From Thalassospira alkalitolerans (GTDB lineage: Bacteria > Pseudomonadota > Alphaproteobacteria > Rhodospirillales > Thalassospiraceae), in NCBI RefSeq assembly GCF_002115745.1, contig NZ_JFKB01000001.1, positions 1-64,000 of the forward strand: a stretch of DNA of 64,000 nt, written 5' to 3'. Below the pieces are notes generated by a model. It was not told where the DNA came from. It made no database searches and worked only from the letters and a program-made list of their open reading frames with translations. Shown in pieces: positions 35,233-45,920 of this stretch. The position numbers and the translations under genes are program-made. The first letter of the stretch is position 1, and each line of letters begins with the position of its first letter.

Positions 35233-36456
35233 CTAAAGCGGTTTTCCCTGCATCAGGCGCGGCAGAGTCCCGGCATAGCCCATCGCATGGGACATGAAGG
35301 TTTTCTTGAGCGGAGGAATTTTCTGAACCACGGCAAGCCCGATATCGCGTGCCCAACGCACCGGCGCAACGTTATTGGAAAACAGCCGGTTGGTCAGATC
35401 GGTCACCGCCAGCATCACTGTATTATCAAACCGGCGCCATTGTTCATATTCGCCCAGCACATCGGCACCACCGATATCGCGGCCAAGGCGGCGTGCTTCA
35501 ACCAGTATTTCAGCAAGGGCGGCAACATCACGGATCCCCATATTAAGACCCTGACCGGCAATCGGATGCATCCCATGCGCCGCATCCCCGATCAGGGCGA
35601 TCCGGGCATCGGTATACTGATAGGCATGTTGCAGCCCCAGCGGATAACAAAAGCGCGGCCCGATAACTTCAAGATCGCCCAGATAGCCATCAAACCGACG
35701 ATGCAGTTCATTGATAAAAGTTTCCTCGTCCAGACTGACCAGATAATTGGCAAGGTCGGTGCCTTCGGTCCAGACAATCGAACAGCGATCACCGGTCATC
35801 GGCAAAATGGCAAACGGCCCGGCTGGCAGGAAATGTTCCACGGCCAAACCGTTATGGGGCACCTTGTGCTTGACGGTGCAAACCACCGCACTTTGTTTAT
35901 AGCTCCAGTCATAGGTCTTGATCCCGGCCCATTTGCGCAGCATTGAATTGCGACCTTCGGCCCCGATGGCAAGCGGGGCCCGAATAACCTGGCCATCGGC
36001 CAGCACGATGGTCATCGCGCCCTGGTCGCGTGCAATGGTTTCAACACGGGCCGGTGCGATCATATCAATCAGGTCGGTTTCGGCAATCGCGCGATACAAA
36101 GCCCCGCGCGTGATCAGGTTTTCGGCAATATAACCCAACGGCTCGTCCCCGACTTCCTGATGATCGTAATGCAGGAAAAACGGGCTGGCCCCATCAGCAA
36201 TATGGATATCAAGAATTGGTTCGGCCTCGTCCGCCATATATTTCCACGCGCCGATCACATCCAGAACCGACCGCGAGGCAGCCGCAATTGCACAGGTACG
36301 TCCATCATAATTGGCACTAAGGATGGTTTTGGGATCAGCATAATCGATCACAACGGACCGAAGCCCCCCATGCGCCAGCGCCAGCGCCATGGCCGCCCCG
36401 TTAAGCCCGCCGCCAAGAATAATGACATCAGTCTGGATTTCTTCCAAAGAACCCAT
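35233..36456 (-). CDS. UbiH/UbiF/VisC/COQ6 family FAD-dependent hydroxylase
   Basis: This 407-residue flavoprotein monooxygenase has the dinucleotide fold V-I-I-L-G-G-G-L-N-G-A-A, the early D-G-R-T-C-A-I-A-A-A-S block and the late FAD motif I-G-D-A-A-H-G-M-H-P-I-A-G-Q-G-L-N-M-G-I-R-D. The family hydroxylates the ubiquinone ring in the membrane; which position this enzyme modifies cannot be told. The start at 36456 gives the normal family N-terminus and follows AGAGG; the frame is open for 62 more codons upstream but these do not look like family sequence. Confidence 0.9.
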   Translation of the reverse strand: MGSLEEIQTDVIILGGGLNGAAMALALAHGGLRSVVIDYADPKTILSANYDGRTCAIAAASRSVLDVIGAWKYMADEAEPILDIHIADGASPFFLHYDHQEVGDEPLGYIAENLITRGALYRAIAETDLIDMIAPARVETIARDQGAMTIVLADGQVIRAPLAIGAEGRNSMLRKWAGIKTYDWSYKQSAVVCTVKHKVPHNGLAVEHFLPAGPFAILPMTGDRCSIVWTEGTDLANYLVSLDEETFINELHRRFDGYLGDLEVIGPRFCYPLGLQHAYQYTDARIALIGDAAHGMHPIAGQGLNMGIRDVAALAEILVEARRLGRDIGGADVLGEYEQWRRFDNTVMLAVTDLTNRLFSNNVAPVRWARDIGLAVVQKIPPLKKTFMSHAMGYAGTLPRLMQGKPL

Positions 36457-37308
<852 letters not shown>

Positions 37309-37331
37309 GTCCAGAGACAAGGGGAGACATT

Positions 37332-38660
37332 ATGAATATTCCGATGAAGAAAACCGGCCTTGCCGCACTTGTCGGCGTCGCTGCGGTGGCAATCTCGTCA
37401 CCAGCCTTTGCTCAGGACGCGGGCGTTTCAGCCGAAGTCCAATATATCTTCAACACCTTTAGCTTCCTGTTTAGTGGCGCATTGGTGATGTGGATGGCTG
37501 CTGGCTTTGCGATGCTGGAATCCGGTCTGGTTCGTACCAAAAACGTATCAACCATCCTGTTCAAGAACATCGCACTCTTTGCCGTTGCAGGTATCATGTA
37601 TTACCTGATCGGTTACAACCTGATGTATATGGATGTCTCCGGCTGGATCGGTTCGATCAGCCTGTGGAGTGCTGATGACGCTGCGGCACTCGGTGGCGAT
37701 TTCTCGGGCGGTTATTCCGCTACTTCCGACTGGTTCTTCCAGATGGTGTTCGTTGCGACCGCAGCATCGATCGTATCGGGTACAGTTGCCGAGCGTATTA
37801 AACTGTGGCCGTTCATGATCTTTGTCGTCGTTCTGACCGGCGTTCTGTACCCGATTACCGGTGCATGGACATGGGGCGGCGGCTGGCTGTCGGAAATGGG
37901 CTTCTCTGATTTTGCAGGCTCGACCATTGTTCACTCGGTCGGTGGCTGGGCTGCTTTGACCGGTGCCATCATCCTTGGCGCACGTAAAGGCAAATACGGT
38001 GCAGATGGTTCGGTTCACCCGATGCCGGGCTCGAACCTTCCGCTTGCAACGCTTGGTACCTTTATCCTGTGGCTTGGCTGGTTCGGCTTTAACGGTGGCT
38101 CGCAGCTTGCGATGGGTACCGGTGCCGATGTTATCGCGATTGCCAATATCTATGGCAACACCACGATGGCGGCTGCTGGTGGTGTTGTTGCCGCCGCGAT
38201 CCTGACCCAACTCCTTTACAAAAAGGTCGACCTTACCATGGCACTTAACGGTGCACTGGCTGGTCTGGTCTCGATCACTGCCGGTCCGGACACCCCGACC
38301 ATTGGTTCGGCCATCATCATTGGCGCCATCGGCGGTATTCTGGTTGTTGTTGCGGTTCCGCTGCTCGACAAACTGAAAATCGACGACGTTGTCGGTGCTG
38401 TTTCGGTTCACCTTGTTTGCGGTATCTGGGGCACGCTTGCTGTTCCGTTCACCAATGACGGTGCATCGTTTGGTGTTCAGCTTACCGGTGTGGTTGCCAT
38501 GGGCGCCTTCACCATCGTTGCTTCGGCAATCGTTTGGCTGATCCTGAAATTCACTGTCGGTATCCGGCTTAGCGAAGAAGACGAAGCAATGGGCAGCGAT
38601 GCTGCCGAGCTTGGCCTTGAAGCCTATCCGGAATTCGGCAAAGGTTCCCAGCGCTTCTAA
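37332..38660 (+). CDS. amtB: Ammonium transporter (Amt)
   Basis: This 442-residue trimeric ammonium channel has a cleavable N-terminal signal sequence (ending S-P-A-F-A-Q) and eleven membrane segments. Family blocks seen are G-A-L-V-M-W-M-A-A-G-F-A-M-L-E-S-G, D-F-A-G-S-T-I-V-H-S-V-G-G-W with the pore histidine, and L-V-C-G-I-W-G-T with the second. It is cotranscribed with glnK behind a sigma-54-like promoter, so expression should rise in nitrogen limitation and GlnK should gate it. Codon use is strongly biased, as in highly expressed genes. Confidence 0.96.
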   Translation: MNIPMKKTGLAALVGVAAVAISSPAFAQDAGVSAEVQYIFNTFSFLFSGALVMWMAAGFAMLESGLVRTKNVSTILFKNIALFAVAGIMYYLIGYNLMYMDVSGWIGSISLWSADDAAALGGDFSGGYSATSDWFFQMVFVATAASIVSGTVAERIKLWPFMIFVVVLTGVLYPITGAWTWGGGWLSEMGFSDFAGSTIVHSVGGWAALTGAIILGARKGKYGADGSVHPMPGSNLPLATLGTFILWLGWFGFNGGSQLAMGTGADVIAIANIYGNTTMAAAGGVVAAAILTQLLYKKVDLTMALNGALAGLVSITAGPDTPTIGSAIIIGAIGGILVVVAVPLLDKLKIDDVVGAVSVHLVCGIWGTLAVPFTNDGASFGVQLTGVVAMGAFTIVASAIVWLILKFTVGIRLSEEDEAMGSDAAELGLEAYPEFGKGSQRF

Positions 38661-38730
38661 GCGCCAGGGTTTCCTTTAAGATTTCTGACGGATGCCGTGT
38701 TCGCACGGCATCCCGCCTTTCAGATCAATT

Positions 38731-38769
38731 AGGCCCGCCCCGGAATTTTCCATTGGCGGGCCTTTTTTT
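38731..38769 (+). terminator. Intrinsic terminator after amtB
   Basis: AGGCCCGCC (38731-38739) pairs with GGCGGGCCT (38755-38763) and is followed by seven T. It ends the glnK-amtB transcript. Confidence 0.88.
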
Positions 38770-38919
38770 GTGATGACCCATGCTGCCTTTTTAGGCAGCA
38801 ACATGATCACAAGGCGGGCAAACCGCATTTCCGGGCCCAAAATCCCCCAGACGATCAGGATCGCGTCCTTCCGATCAAAGCCCCGGTTTCCATAGCCCTA
38901 ATCAATCATACGTGTCGGT

Positions 38920-38934
38920 TGGCACAGAAATTGA
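38920..38934 (+). promoter_or_regulatory. Sigma-54-like promoter of the second amt gene
   Basis: TGGCACA-GAAA-TTGA resembles TGGCACG-N4-TTGC, with A for G at the end of the -24 box and A for C at -12. It lies about 84 bp before the second amt start, the same distance as the site before glnK. The match is weaker than that site. Confidence 0.55.
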
Positions 38935-39017
38935 TGTTGAAGGCCTCGAACAAGAACCTGGCTGCGCCCCGCAGATCAGGCCGTGAGGAAACGCATTCAA
39001 CAAACAGGGGTCGCCCA

Positions 39018-40256
39018 ATGGAGGCATTCCAAACCGCCTCGGACGTATTTTTCGTCCTGATGGGCGCCATTATGGTGCTCGCAATGCATGCCGGCTTTGC
39101 CTTTTTAGAAGTCGGAACCGTGCGCAAGAAGAACCAGGTCAACGCCCTGGTTAAAATCATCGTCGACTTCGCTGTTTCAACCATTGCCTATTTTTTCATC
39201 GGCTATGGTGTTGCCTATGGCGTTGATTTCTTTAGCAATGCTGCTGTTCTAAGTGGATCAGCCATGGTTGACGGCAACCATCTGTTCGCATCCAGCGGCT
39301 ATGATCTGGTCAAATTCTTCTTCCTGCTGACTTTTGCCGCCGCCATCCCGGCGATCATTTCCGGTGGCATTGCCGAACGGGCACGTTTCTATCCGCAACT
39401 GATCGCCACCGCCGTTCTGGTGGGCATTTTCTATCCCCTGTTCGAAGGCATGGTCTGGAACAATAATTTCGGCTTCCAGGACATGATCGAAGGCATATTT
39501 GGTGTGGCTTTCCACGACTTTGCCGGGTCAATCGTTGTTCATGCGATTGGTGGCTGGATCGCGCTTGGCGCGGTTGTGTCGCTTGGCGTACGGCGTGGGC
39601 GCTATACCAAAACCGGCGGGTTAATCGGTATCCCGCCATCCAACATTCCGTTTCTGGCGCTGGGGTCGTGGGTTCTGTGTGTTGGTTGGTTCGGGTTCAA
39701 CGTCATGTCCGCCCAATCTGTTAATGGTATTACCGGCCTTGTCGCAGTCAATTCACTGATGGCGATGGTTGGCGGCATCCTGACCGCCCTGATTGCCGGT
39801 CGCAACGATCCGGGCTTTGTCCATAACGGTGCACTTGCCGGTCTGGTCGCTGTTTGCGCCGGGTCGGATGTAATGCACCCGATTGGCGCGTTGATCACGG
39901 GCGGGTTTGCCGGGGTTTTATTTGTCTGGGGCTTTAACAAGTGTCAGGCGAAATGGAAGATCGACGACGTTCTGGGCGTTTGGCCATTGCATGGCATGTG
40001 CGGCCTGATGGGCGGGATTGCCTGTGGTGTCTTTGGCCTTGAAGCCCTTGGCGGCATGGGCGGCGTTTCATTTGGCGCCCAACTTTTCGGGTCGGTAACC
40101 GGGGCGGTCTTTGCTGCCATCGCCGGATTTGTTGTCTATGGCACAATCAAACGCACAATTGGCCTGCGGATGACCGAAGAAGACGAATTTGACGGGGCTG
40201 ATATCTCGATCCACAAGATCGGTGCCTATCCCGAGGATGATCTTCGCGCCAGCTGA
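39018..40256 (+). CDS. Second ammonium transporter (Amt family)
   Basis: This 412-residue Amt channel lacks the cleavable signal of the first copy and starts directly with M-E-A-F-Q-T-A-S-D-V-F-F-V-L-M-G-A-I. It has eleven membrane segments with the pore histidines in D-F-A-G-S-I-V-V-H-A-I-G-G-W and P-L-H-G-M-C-G. Sequence and N-terminus place it in a different Amt subfamily from the gene upstream, so it is not a recent tandem duplicate. The start at 39018 follows CAGGGG. It has no own PII gene but may be gated by GlnK. Confidence 0.93.
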   Translation: MEAFQTASDVFFVLMGAIMVLAMHAGFAFLEVGTVRKKNQVNALVKIIVDFAVSTIAYFFIGYGVAYGVDFFSNAAVLSGSAMVDGNHLFASSGYDLVKFFFLLTFAAAIPAIISGGIAERARFYPQLIATAVLVGIFYPLFEGMVWNNNFGFQDMIEGIFGVAFHDFAGSIVVHAIGGWIALGAVVSLGVRRGRYTKTGGLIGIPPSNIPFLALGSWVLCVGWFGFNVMSAQSVNGITGLVAVNSLMAMVGGILTALIAGRNDPGFVHNGALAGLVAVCAGSDVMHPIGALITGGFAGVLFVWGFNKCQAKWKIDDVLGVWPLHGMCGLMGGIACGVFGLEALGGMGGVSFGAQLFGSVTGAVFAAIAGFVVYGTIKRTIGLRMTEEDEFDGADISIHKIGAYPEDDLRAS

Positions 40257-40309
40257 TCTTTGCACGGTCTTTATGCGCAATTGCCAATCCTTTGCCAAAA
40301 TTTACGGCT

Positions 40310-40345
40310 AAAAGCCCGGAAAGCGCATCTTTCCGGGCTTTTTTT
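40310..40345 (+). terminator. Intrinsic terminator after the second amt gene
   Basis: AAAAGCCCGGAAAG and its complement CTTTCCGGGCTTTT form a perfect 14-bp stem with a 5-nt loop and a following T-run. It ends the amt transcript before the aminotransferase gene. Confidence 0.92.
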
Positions 40346-40483
40346 CATGCCAGAAATACCGTCTTTGCCATCCCCCTTAAATGTTTCTTTGTATTTTTGG
40401 ACTAGGGGTAGAGTCAGGGAAGATTGCCCATATTTTACGGAACCCTGCATTTTGACAGATGTTGATCTGCAACGGATCCCTTC

Positions 40484-41695
40484 ATGACCGGAATACCGAA
40501 CCCGATGTTTAACCAGCGCCTTGATCAATTGCCCGCCTATCCGTTTCCACGGCTTGCCGCCCTGTTGGACGGGCTTGAACCCGGCCAGACGCCGCTGGTG
40601 ATGTCGATTGGCGAGCCGCAGCACGAACCGCCCGCGATGATCACCAAAGCAATGGTGAAATATGCCAGTCTTTGGCACAAATACCCGCCGGGTGCCGGCA
40701 CCCCGGAATTGCGCGACGCCATCAAGGGATGGCTTGATCGCCGCTATAATCTGCCGGACGGCATGATTGATCGCGATGACCATATCCTGCCCGTCGCAGG
40801 CACGCGCGAAGCGCTTTATCTGATTGCGACCTGCGTCATCCCCCAGGATCAGCCCGGTCCGAAACCCAAGGTGCTTCTGCCCAATCCGTTCTATCAGGTC
40901 TATTGCGGGGCTGCTGTTCTCAACGATGCAGAAATGGTGCCCTTGGCCGCCGGACCAGAAAACGGGTTTTTGCCCGACCTTGATCAAATCGATATCGAAA
41001 CGCTTAAGGATTGCCGTCTGTTTTTCCTGTGTTCGCCTGCCAATCCGCAAGGATCGGTTGCATCACCTGCCTATCTGGAACGCATCATCGGTCTGGCCCG
41101 GCAATATGACTTCGTGCTGGCGATGGATGAATGTTACGCCGATATCTATGACCGTGAAGCCCCGACCGGTGCGCTTGAAATCTGTGCCACCCAAGGTGGC
41201 AAGATGGACAATGTTTTGGTTTTCCACAGTCTTTCGAAACGATCCAGCGCGCCGGGCCTTCGATCCGGTTTTGTGGCGGGCGATGCCAAGATTATCAAAC
41301 GGTTCAATGCACTGCGCAGTTATTGTTCGGCTACAATCCCGATGCCGATCATGGCCGCATCGGCCGAACTTTGGGCCGATGATGCGCATGCATCGGACAA
41401 TCGCGAGCTATATCGCGCCAAAATCGATATCGCGCAGGAAATATTTGGTAACCGGTTCGGGTTCTATCGCCCGGCTGGCGGATTTTTCCTGTGGCTTGAT
41501 GTCGGCGATGACGAGGCCGCAACCCGCAAAATCTGGACCAAGGCCGGAGTCAAAGTCATTCCGGGCAGCTATTTATCAATCACCGATAAAAATGGCGATA
41601 ATCCCGGCAAACGGTTTATCCGCATTGCCCTTGTCCATGATCTTGAAACCACGCGTGACGGCCTGACACGAATTGCCGATGCGCTGGAAAGCTAA
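40484..41695 (+). CDS. PLP-dependent aminotransferase, class I/II (DapC-like)
   Basis: This 403-residue fold-type I aminotransferase has S-P-A-N-P-Q-G-S, the D-E-C-Y-A-D cofactor-binding block, and the Schiff-base lysine in H-S-L-S-K-R-S-S-A-P-G-L-R-S-G-F. The sequence resembles alphaproteobacterial succinyldiaminopimelate transaminases (DapC), which act in lysine and peptidoglycan precursor synthesis, but the assignment within this broad family is tentative. It is followed 82 bp later by ftsK on the same strand. The start M-T-G-I-P-N-P is plausible but lacks a strong ribosome-binding site. Confidence 0.85.
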   Translation: MTGIPNPMFNQRLDQLPAYPFPRLAALLDGLEPGQTPLVMSIGEPQHEPPAMITKAMVKYASLWHKYPPGAGTPELRDAIKGWLDRRYNLPDGMIDRDDHILPVAGTREALYLIATCVIPQDQPGPKPKVLLPNPFYQVYCGAAVLNDAEMVPLAAGPENGFLPDLDQIDIETLKDCRLFFLCSPANPQGSVASPAYLERIIGLARQYDFVLAMDECYADIYDREAPTGALEICATQGGKMDNVLVFHSLSKRSSAPGLRSGFVAGDAKIIKRFNALRSYCSATIPMPIMAASAELWADDAHASDNRELYRAKIDIAQEIFGNRFGFYRPAGGFFLWLDVGDDEAATRKIWTKAGVKVIPGSYLSITDKNGDNPGKRFIRIALVHDLETTRDGLTRIADALES

Positions 41696-41777
41696 GCCAT
41701 AATGACCGAACCGATTCACACGGCCCAAAACTAAATACCGCCGACCAACCACTGCGAAAACGACAACGGATAACCTG

Positions 41778-44273
41778 ATGAGCAGCCAGTCCAACATTCT
41801 AGCACGCAGCACCGCCTTCATGCCGGGCAGTCTTGTCAATCTGCTTAAACGTAGCGGATTGCAAATCTGCGGGCTGGCGCTGGTGACGATGGCAATCACA
41901 CTTTTCATGATGTTGATCGGGTTCCATCCGGGCGACCCATCGTTTAATCACGCGGCAGACCGCGATGTGATTTTCAATCCGCTGGGTACATTTGGCGCCT
42001 ATACCGCCGATCTGTTGTTGCGCACACTTGGTCTGGCATCCGCCCTTTTAACCGTTCTGATCCTTGGCTGGGGATTGCGGTTGATTGCCGTTAAACCGTT
42101 TAGCTGGATGTGGGCACGTTTTTTGGTTTTGCCGCTGGCGCTGTTATTGGTTGCCACATCCGCCGCCGCCATTTCACCCGGCATGCATTGGCCGCTGACC
42201 GTTGGGTTTGGCGGCTTTGCCGGTGATTTACTGCTATCGAAACTTCAATCCGGCTTCGCAATGATTGGCGTACCGGGGGCACGTCCGCTGATTGCCTTGC
42301 TGGCGATGGTGCTGGGGTTGTTTTTGACCATGTTCTGCATGGCCTATCACCTGTCGGAATGGCAAAAGGTCGGATCGATCTTGTTGCGGATCGCAAGCGG
42401 CATCATTTCGGGCATCCGCCGCGCCATTCCGGGCAATACAATTGACGAACGCCGTGGTGGCCAGATGAGTGACCGCGGGGCTGAACGCACCGCCGCGCAC
42501 AATCCGCGCACACGTCAGGAACCGTCAATGGACAAGGCCAAGACCGGCCTTGCTGCTGCGATCAGCACCCGGTTGCAATCGGGATCATCAAATAACGATC
42601 CCGATGATGATATCGACGACGATTACGACGATGCCGCCCATGCGCCGCCCATCCACATCGTTGCCGCCCCTGCCGCCAAACTGCAACCCAGCGACAAGGC
42701 CACCGCGCAACGCCAGTCATCATTTGATCTTGGGTCTGATGATTACCGATATCCGCCGCTTGATCTTTTGCATGAACCCGATCCCGCAGATGCCTCTCAG
42801 ATCGATCAGGAAGCACTGGCGCAAAATGCCCGATTGCTTGAAACCGTTCTGCAGGACTTTGGCGTCAAGGGCGAGATTGTTCAGGTTCGCCCCGGTCCGG
42901 TGGTCACCCTTTATGAACTGGAACCCGCAGCAGGCGTTAAATCATCACGCGTCATTGGTCTGGCCGATGACATTGCCCGATCCATGAGTGCAATCGCCGC
43001 CCGTGTGGCCGTGGTCCCCGGTCGCAACGTGATCGGCATCGAATTGCCAAATTCACGGCGCGAAACCGTGCATCTGCATGAAATTCTCGCCTCAAGCGAT
43101 TTCGAAAAAAACACCGGCAAACTAAATATGAGCCTTGGCAAGGATATCGGCGGTACGCCGGTAATTGCCGATTTGTCGAAAATGCCGCATTTGCTGATTG
43201 CCGGGACGACCGGTTCGGGTAAATCGGTTGGTGTGAACGCAATGATCCTGTCATTGCTGTATCGTCTGAAACCCGAAGAATGCCGGTTCATCATGATCGA
43301 TCCAAAGATGCTGGAACTATCGATCTATGATGGTATTCCCCATCTTCTGACCCCGGTCGTCACCGACCCGCACAAAGCGGTTGTTGCCCTTAAATGGGCC
43401 GTGCGCGAAATGGAAGACCGTTATCGCGCCATGAGTCAGGTCGGCGTACGGAACATTGCGGGCTATAACAAACGCATCAAGGAAGCCGCCGCCAAGGGCG
43501 AACAACTAACGCGCCGCGTTCAGACCGGCTTTGACCCGGAAACCGGCAAACCGATCTTTGAAGATCAGGAACTGCCGATGGAGCCATTGCCGTTTATCGT
43601 CGTCATTGTCGATGAAATGGCCGATTTGATGCTGGTGGCGGGCAAGGATGTCGAAGCATCGATCCAGCGTCTGGCACAGATGGCCCGTGCCGCCGGCCTG
43701 CACCTGATCATGGCGACACAGCGCCCGTCGGTTGACGTGATCACCGGCACGATCAAGGCCAACTTCCCGACCCGTATTTCCTATTCCGTGACATCAAAAA
43801 TTGACTCGCGCACCATCCTTGGTGAAATGGGCGCCGAACAGCTTTTGGGTCAGGGGGATATGCTTTACATGGGTCAGGGTGGCCGTTTGCAACGTGTCCA
43901 TGGCCCGTTCGTATCCGATGAAGAAGTCGAAAGCATCGTCAAACATCTGCGCGATCAAGGCAATCCGGCCTATCTTGAAACTGTAACCGAAGAACCCGAC
44001 GAAGACCCGCTGGCGGCCTTTACCGGCGGCGGCAATGCCGGATCAGGCGGCAATGGATCGGATGATGATCTGTATAATCAGGCGATTGGCATTGTCCTGC
44101 GCGAAAAGAAGGCATCCACCAGCTTTATCCAACGCAAATTGTCGATCGGATATAACCGTGCCGCGCGCATCATCGAACAGATGGAAGAAAACGGCGTCGT
44201 ATCTGGTGCCAACCATGTTGGTAAACGCGAGGTGCTGATGGAAAATATGGATGGTTCGCCGTACGAGTATTGA
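41778..44273 (+). CDS. ftsK: DNA translocase FtsK
   Basis: This 831-residue septal DNA pump clears chromosome termini during division and activates XerCD at dif. It has four membrane segments in the first 220 residues, a charged linker of about 130 residues, and the motor domain with Walker [10 protein letters not shown] (about residue 475) and Walker [11 protein letters not shown]. The winged-helix gamma domain at the C-terminus ([15 protein letters not shown]) reads polar KOPS sites. Size is normal for alphaproteobacteria. The lanthipeptide locus begins immediately downstream. Confidence 0.96.
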   Translation: MSSQSNILARSTAFMPGSLVNLLKRSGLQICGLALVTMAITLFMMLIGFHPGDPSFNHAADRDVIFNPLGTFGAYTADLLLRTLGLASALLTVLILGWGLRLIAVKPFSWMWARFLVLPLALLLVATSAAAISPGMHWPLTVGFGGFAGDLLLSKLQSGFAMIGVPGARPLIALLAMVLGLFLTMFCMAYHLSEWQKVGSILLRIASGIISGIRRAIPGNTIDERRGGQMSDRGAERTAAHNPRTRQEPSMDKAKTGLAAAISTRLQSGSSNNDPDDDIDDDYDDAAHAPPIHIVAAPAAKLQPSDKATAQRQSSFDLGSDDYRYPPLDLLHEPDPADASQIDQEALAQNARLLETVLQDFGVKGEIVQVRPGPVVTLYELEPAAGVKSSRVIGLADDIARSMSAIAARVAVVPGRNVIGIELPNSRRETVHLHEILASSDFEKNTGKLNMSLGKDIGGTPVIADLSKMPHLLIAGTTGSGKSVGVNAMILSLLYRLKPEECRFIMIDPKMLELSIYDGIPHLLTPVVTDPHKAVVALKWAVREMEDRYRAMSQVGVRNIAGYNKRIKEAAAKGEQLTRRVQTGFDPETGKPIFEDQELPMEPLPFIVVIVDEMADLMLVAGKDVEASIQRLAQMARAAGLHLIMATQRPSVDVITGTIKANFPTRISYSVTSKIDSRTILGEMGAEQLLGQGDMLYMGQGGRLQRVHGPFVSDEEVESIVKHLRDQGNPAYLETVTEEPDEDPLAAFTGGGNAGSGGNGSDDDLYNQAIGIVLREKKASTSFIQRKLSIGYNRAARIIEQMEENGVVSGANHVGKREVLMENMDGSPYEY

Positions 44274-44391
44274 TCAATCAGCACATCGGTCGTCACGAGA
44301 ATAAGAAAAAAGACCTCTCACCACCAAGATACATACCTGAGAATGCCATATCTCAGTTGTCGGCACTTTTATCGCTGTTCCAGCCAATCAT

Positions 44392-44427
44392 GAAAGAGGC
44401 AGGCTGAATTTCAGCCCGCCTCTTTCT
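44392..44427. terminator. Bidirectional hairpin between ftsK and lanA1
   Basis: AGAGGCAGGCTGAA pairs with TTCAGCCCGCCTCT (one G-T/mismatch pair) with almost no loop and T/A-rich flanks. It separates convergent ftsK and lanA1 and shares the GGC(A/G)GGCTGA core with terminators at 50518, 52475 and 56482. Confidence 0.85.
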
Positions 44428-44484
44428 GATAACTAAAACATATCAAAGCAGCAGTTCAGAGAACTGCACAGACATGCCCGTATC

Positions 44485-44709
44485 TTACAAATGAATACGA
44501 CATTCGATACTATGGGTCGCCGCAGCAGCCGAAAGGCCTGTGTCTTCACGATCAATGCTGTAGCAGGTCTGCGGTGAGCGCGTCAGCATTGCGGCCTGCA
44601 ATTCCATGTCCTGATCCTGCATTGCAATCACAGATTCGACTGAAGCAGCACCGCCAGAAGCCAACCACGTGGCCATCTGGTCATGCGTTGTGCTTTCCAT
44701 TCGTTCCAT
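44485..44709 (-). CDS. Candidate class II lanthipeptide precursor, LanA1
   Basis: This 74-residue peptide aligns over its first 20 residues with the one at 45921-46157 (M-E-x-M-x-x-T-T...W-x-A-S-G-G). The ATG at 44709 is chosen because it gives this alignment and lies 8 bp after AGGA; an ATG two codons upstream is too close to that site. Cys occurs only at 49 and 70. Each Cys is preceded by Ser/Thr (T43, S45, T48; T65, S67) suited to dehydration and lanthionine rings, and each segment follows a D-x-E-L-x-A-A or D-x-x-L-S-A-A-A block. No double-glycine cleavage site of canonical type is obvious. LanM at 46257-49457 is the presumed modifying enzyme. Confidence 0.72.
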   Translation of the reverse strand: MERMESTTHDQMATWLASGGAASVESVIAMQDQDMELQAAMLTRSPQTCYSIDREDTGLSAAAATHSIECRIHL

Positions 44710-44751
44710 GCTCATTATCCTAAAATTACCCTTGAATATATTTGCGTAGTG

Positions 44752-44780
44752 ATTGAACGATAACTGAATACCGAAGTCAA
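44752..44780 (-). promoter_or_regulatory. Candidate lanA1 promoter, shared with lanA2
   Basis: On the minus strand TTGACT (44775-44780) is followed by exactly 17 bp and TTCAAT (44752-44757), 43 bp before the start. The lanA2 upstream region has TTGACA-17 bp-TTCATT at nearly the same distance. The -35 box is good; the -10-like box is poor, so an activator may be needed. Confidence 0.5.
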
Positions 44781-44895
44781 TATATCTTGATTATAGACAA
44801 ACAAACTTTCAAAACAATTGTTTGGCAGTCGATATCATGATCAGTATGCCATGTGATGGAACATCATTTTACCGATAGGCCCAAAGGAAATATTT

Positions 44896-45837
44896 GTGAC
44901 TTTAACCCTCCTTCCAGTAACAAAAGAAAACATTGCAGACTACTTGGCATTTCGAGTTTCCATCGTCGATGCCAGTACGGCCAGCTACCTTTCCAGAACA
45001 GATCAGGCGTCCATCATTCTTGCCAACCCGGTCCATCATTTCCTGCTTGAAGATGATGTCATAATCGCGACAGCGGTCTTCAAACGTGTAGGTGATGACG
45101 ATTGCATATCGGTTCACATATTGATTGATCCGCAAATGCGCGATGCACAGCATCTGACCGACCTTGTCATACAATTGCTTAAAACTGAAAACCTGTCAGG
45201 TGTTGACCAAGAAGTCCGCTACCACCTTTATCCATCAAGCGGGCTTTCCTTCATCGAAGCGGATATGATGGCAATGGGATTTTCACAGGTCTCAGAAAAC
45301 ATCAAATATATCCGCGATCCAGGCCCGTCACGCGCTGGCGAGTTCCCCCATGCCCCCAAGGGAGAAAAGCTTGGCTATCGTGCGATGGTGCTTGATGATG
45401 ATCTGATTGCGCAATATCCCGACATCTTTGCCCGCATAACGGATGTCTATGAGCGGGCTTTTTCCGGACGCCCCAATATGCCGAAAATAACCGCTGAGGA
45501 ACGGGAAAAATACTACCATCAATCTGATAGTGGTTTTGTTATCTGCATGCTGAGGGATGATCTTGTCGCCAGCACACATTTTCTAAAATTTGATCAGGAA
45601 GTTCTGGTAACCGAATTGGAATGCCTGCGCAAACACTGGGGAACCGGGGCTACTGATCTGGTTTGCAAACATCTGATCCAAGAAGTTGCCAAACGCTGGA
45701 ACTTCCCCATCATTGCATATGCCGATAAAAGCAACGCGGCATCCCGTCGCGCGATGGAACGTTTTGGACTATATCCGGTTCAGGAACATTTCAGTTGGCA
45801 GCGCACATTCCCGACAGGTTCACGATTGGATTTCTGA
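44896..45837 (+). CDS. Double-GNAT-type acyltransferase homologue, copy 1
   Basis: This 313-residue protein is paralogous to the one at 49544-50485 along its whole length. The N-terminal half is a degenerate acetyltransferase-like domain. A conserved linker P-G-P-x-R-x-G-E-F-P joins it to a C-terminal domain with L-R-K-H-W-G-x-G-A-x-D-L and Y-A-D-x-S-N-A-A-S-x-x-A-x-E-R-F-G-L, the acetyl-CoA fold ending typical of GNAT proteins. A GTG start 8 bp after AAAGGAAA gives the same N-terminus as its paralogue. It is divergent from lanA1. Roles as peptide-acylating maturase or self-protection factor are both possible; GNAT maturases are known in some RiPP (selidamide) pathways. Confidence 0.72.
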   Translation: MTLTLLPVTKENIADYLAFRVSIVDASTASYLSRTDQASIILANPVHHFLLEDDVIIATAVFKRVGDDDCISVHILIDPQMRDAQHLTDLVIQLLKTENLSGVDQEVRYHLYPSSGLSFIEADMMAMGFSQVSENIKYIRDPGPSRAGEFPHAPKGEKLGYRAMVLDDDLIAQYPDIFARITDVYERAFSGRPNMPKITAEEREKYYHQSDSGFVICMLRDDLVASTHFLKFDQEVLVTELECLRKHWGTGATDLVCKHLIQEVAKRWNFPIIAYADKSNAASRRAMERFGLYPVQEHFSWQRTFPTGSRLDF

Positions 45838-45863
45838 TCGCACTCTATAGCCCGCCAAAAACA

Positions 45864-45890
45864 AAGGCAGGCCGTATCGGCCTGCCTTGT
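45864..45890. terminator. Bidirectional hairpin between GNAT copy 1 and lanA2
   Basis: AAGGCAGGCCG (45864-45874) pairs perfectly with CGGCCTGCCTT (45878-45888) around TAT. It lies between two convergent genes. Confidence 0.85.
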
Positions 45891-45920
45891 CTTCACGCAG
45901 CTAACGGAAAGAACCGTTTT

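Larger units (their letters stand above)
38661..39017. other. Intergenic region between the two amt genes
   Basis: The 357-bp gap holds a strong terminator at 38731-38769, a second sigma-54-like promoter at 38920-38934, and nothing else recognised. An in-frame extension of the second amt gene into it (from 38919) starts within that promoter and is unlikely. Confidence 0.6.

Noticed and set aside
37548..38411. 287-codon open frame antisense to amtB
   Set aside because: Strong codon bias of amtB leaves the opposite strand open; the translation is low-complexity and has no start signal.
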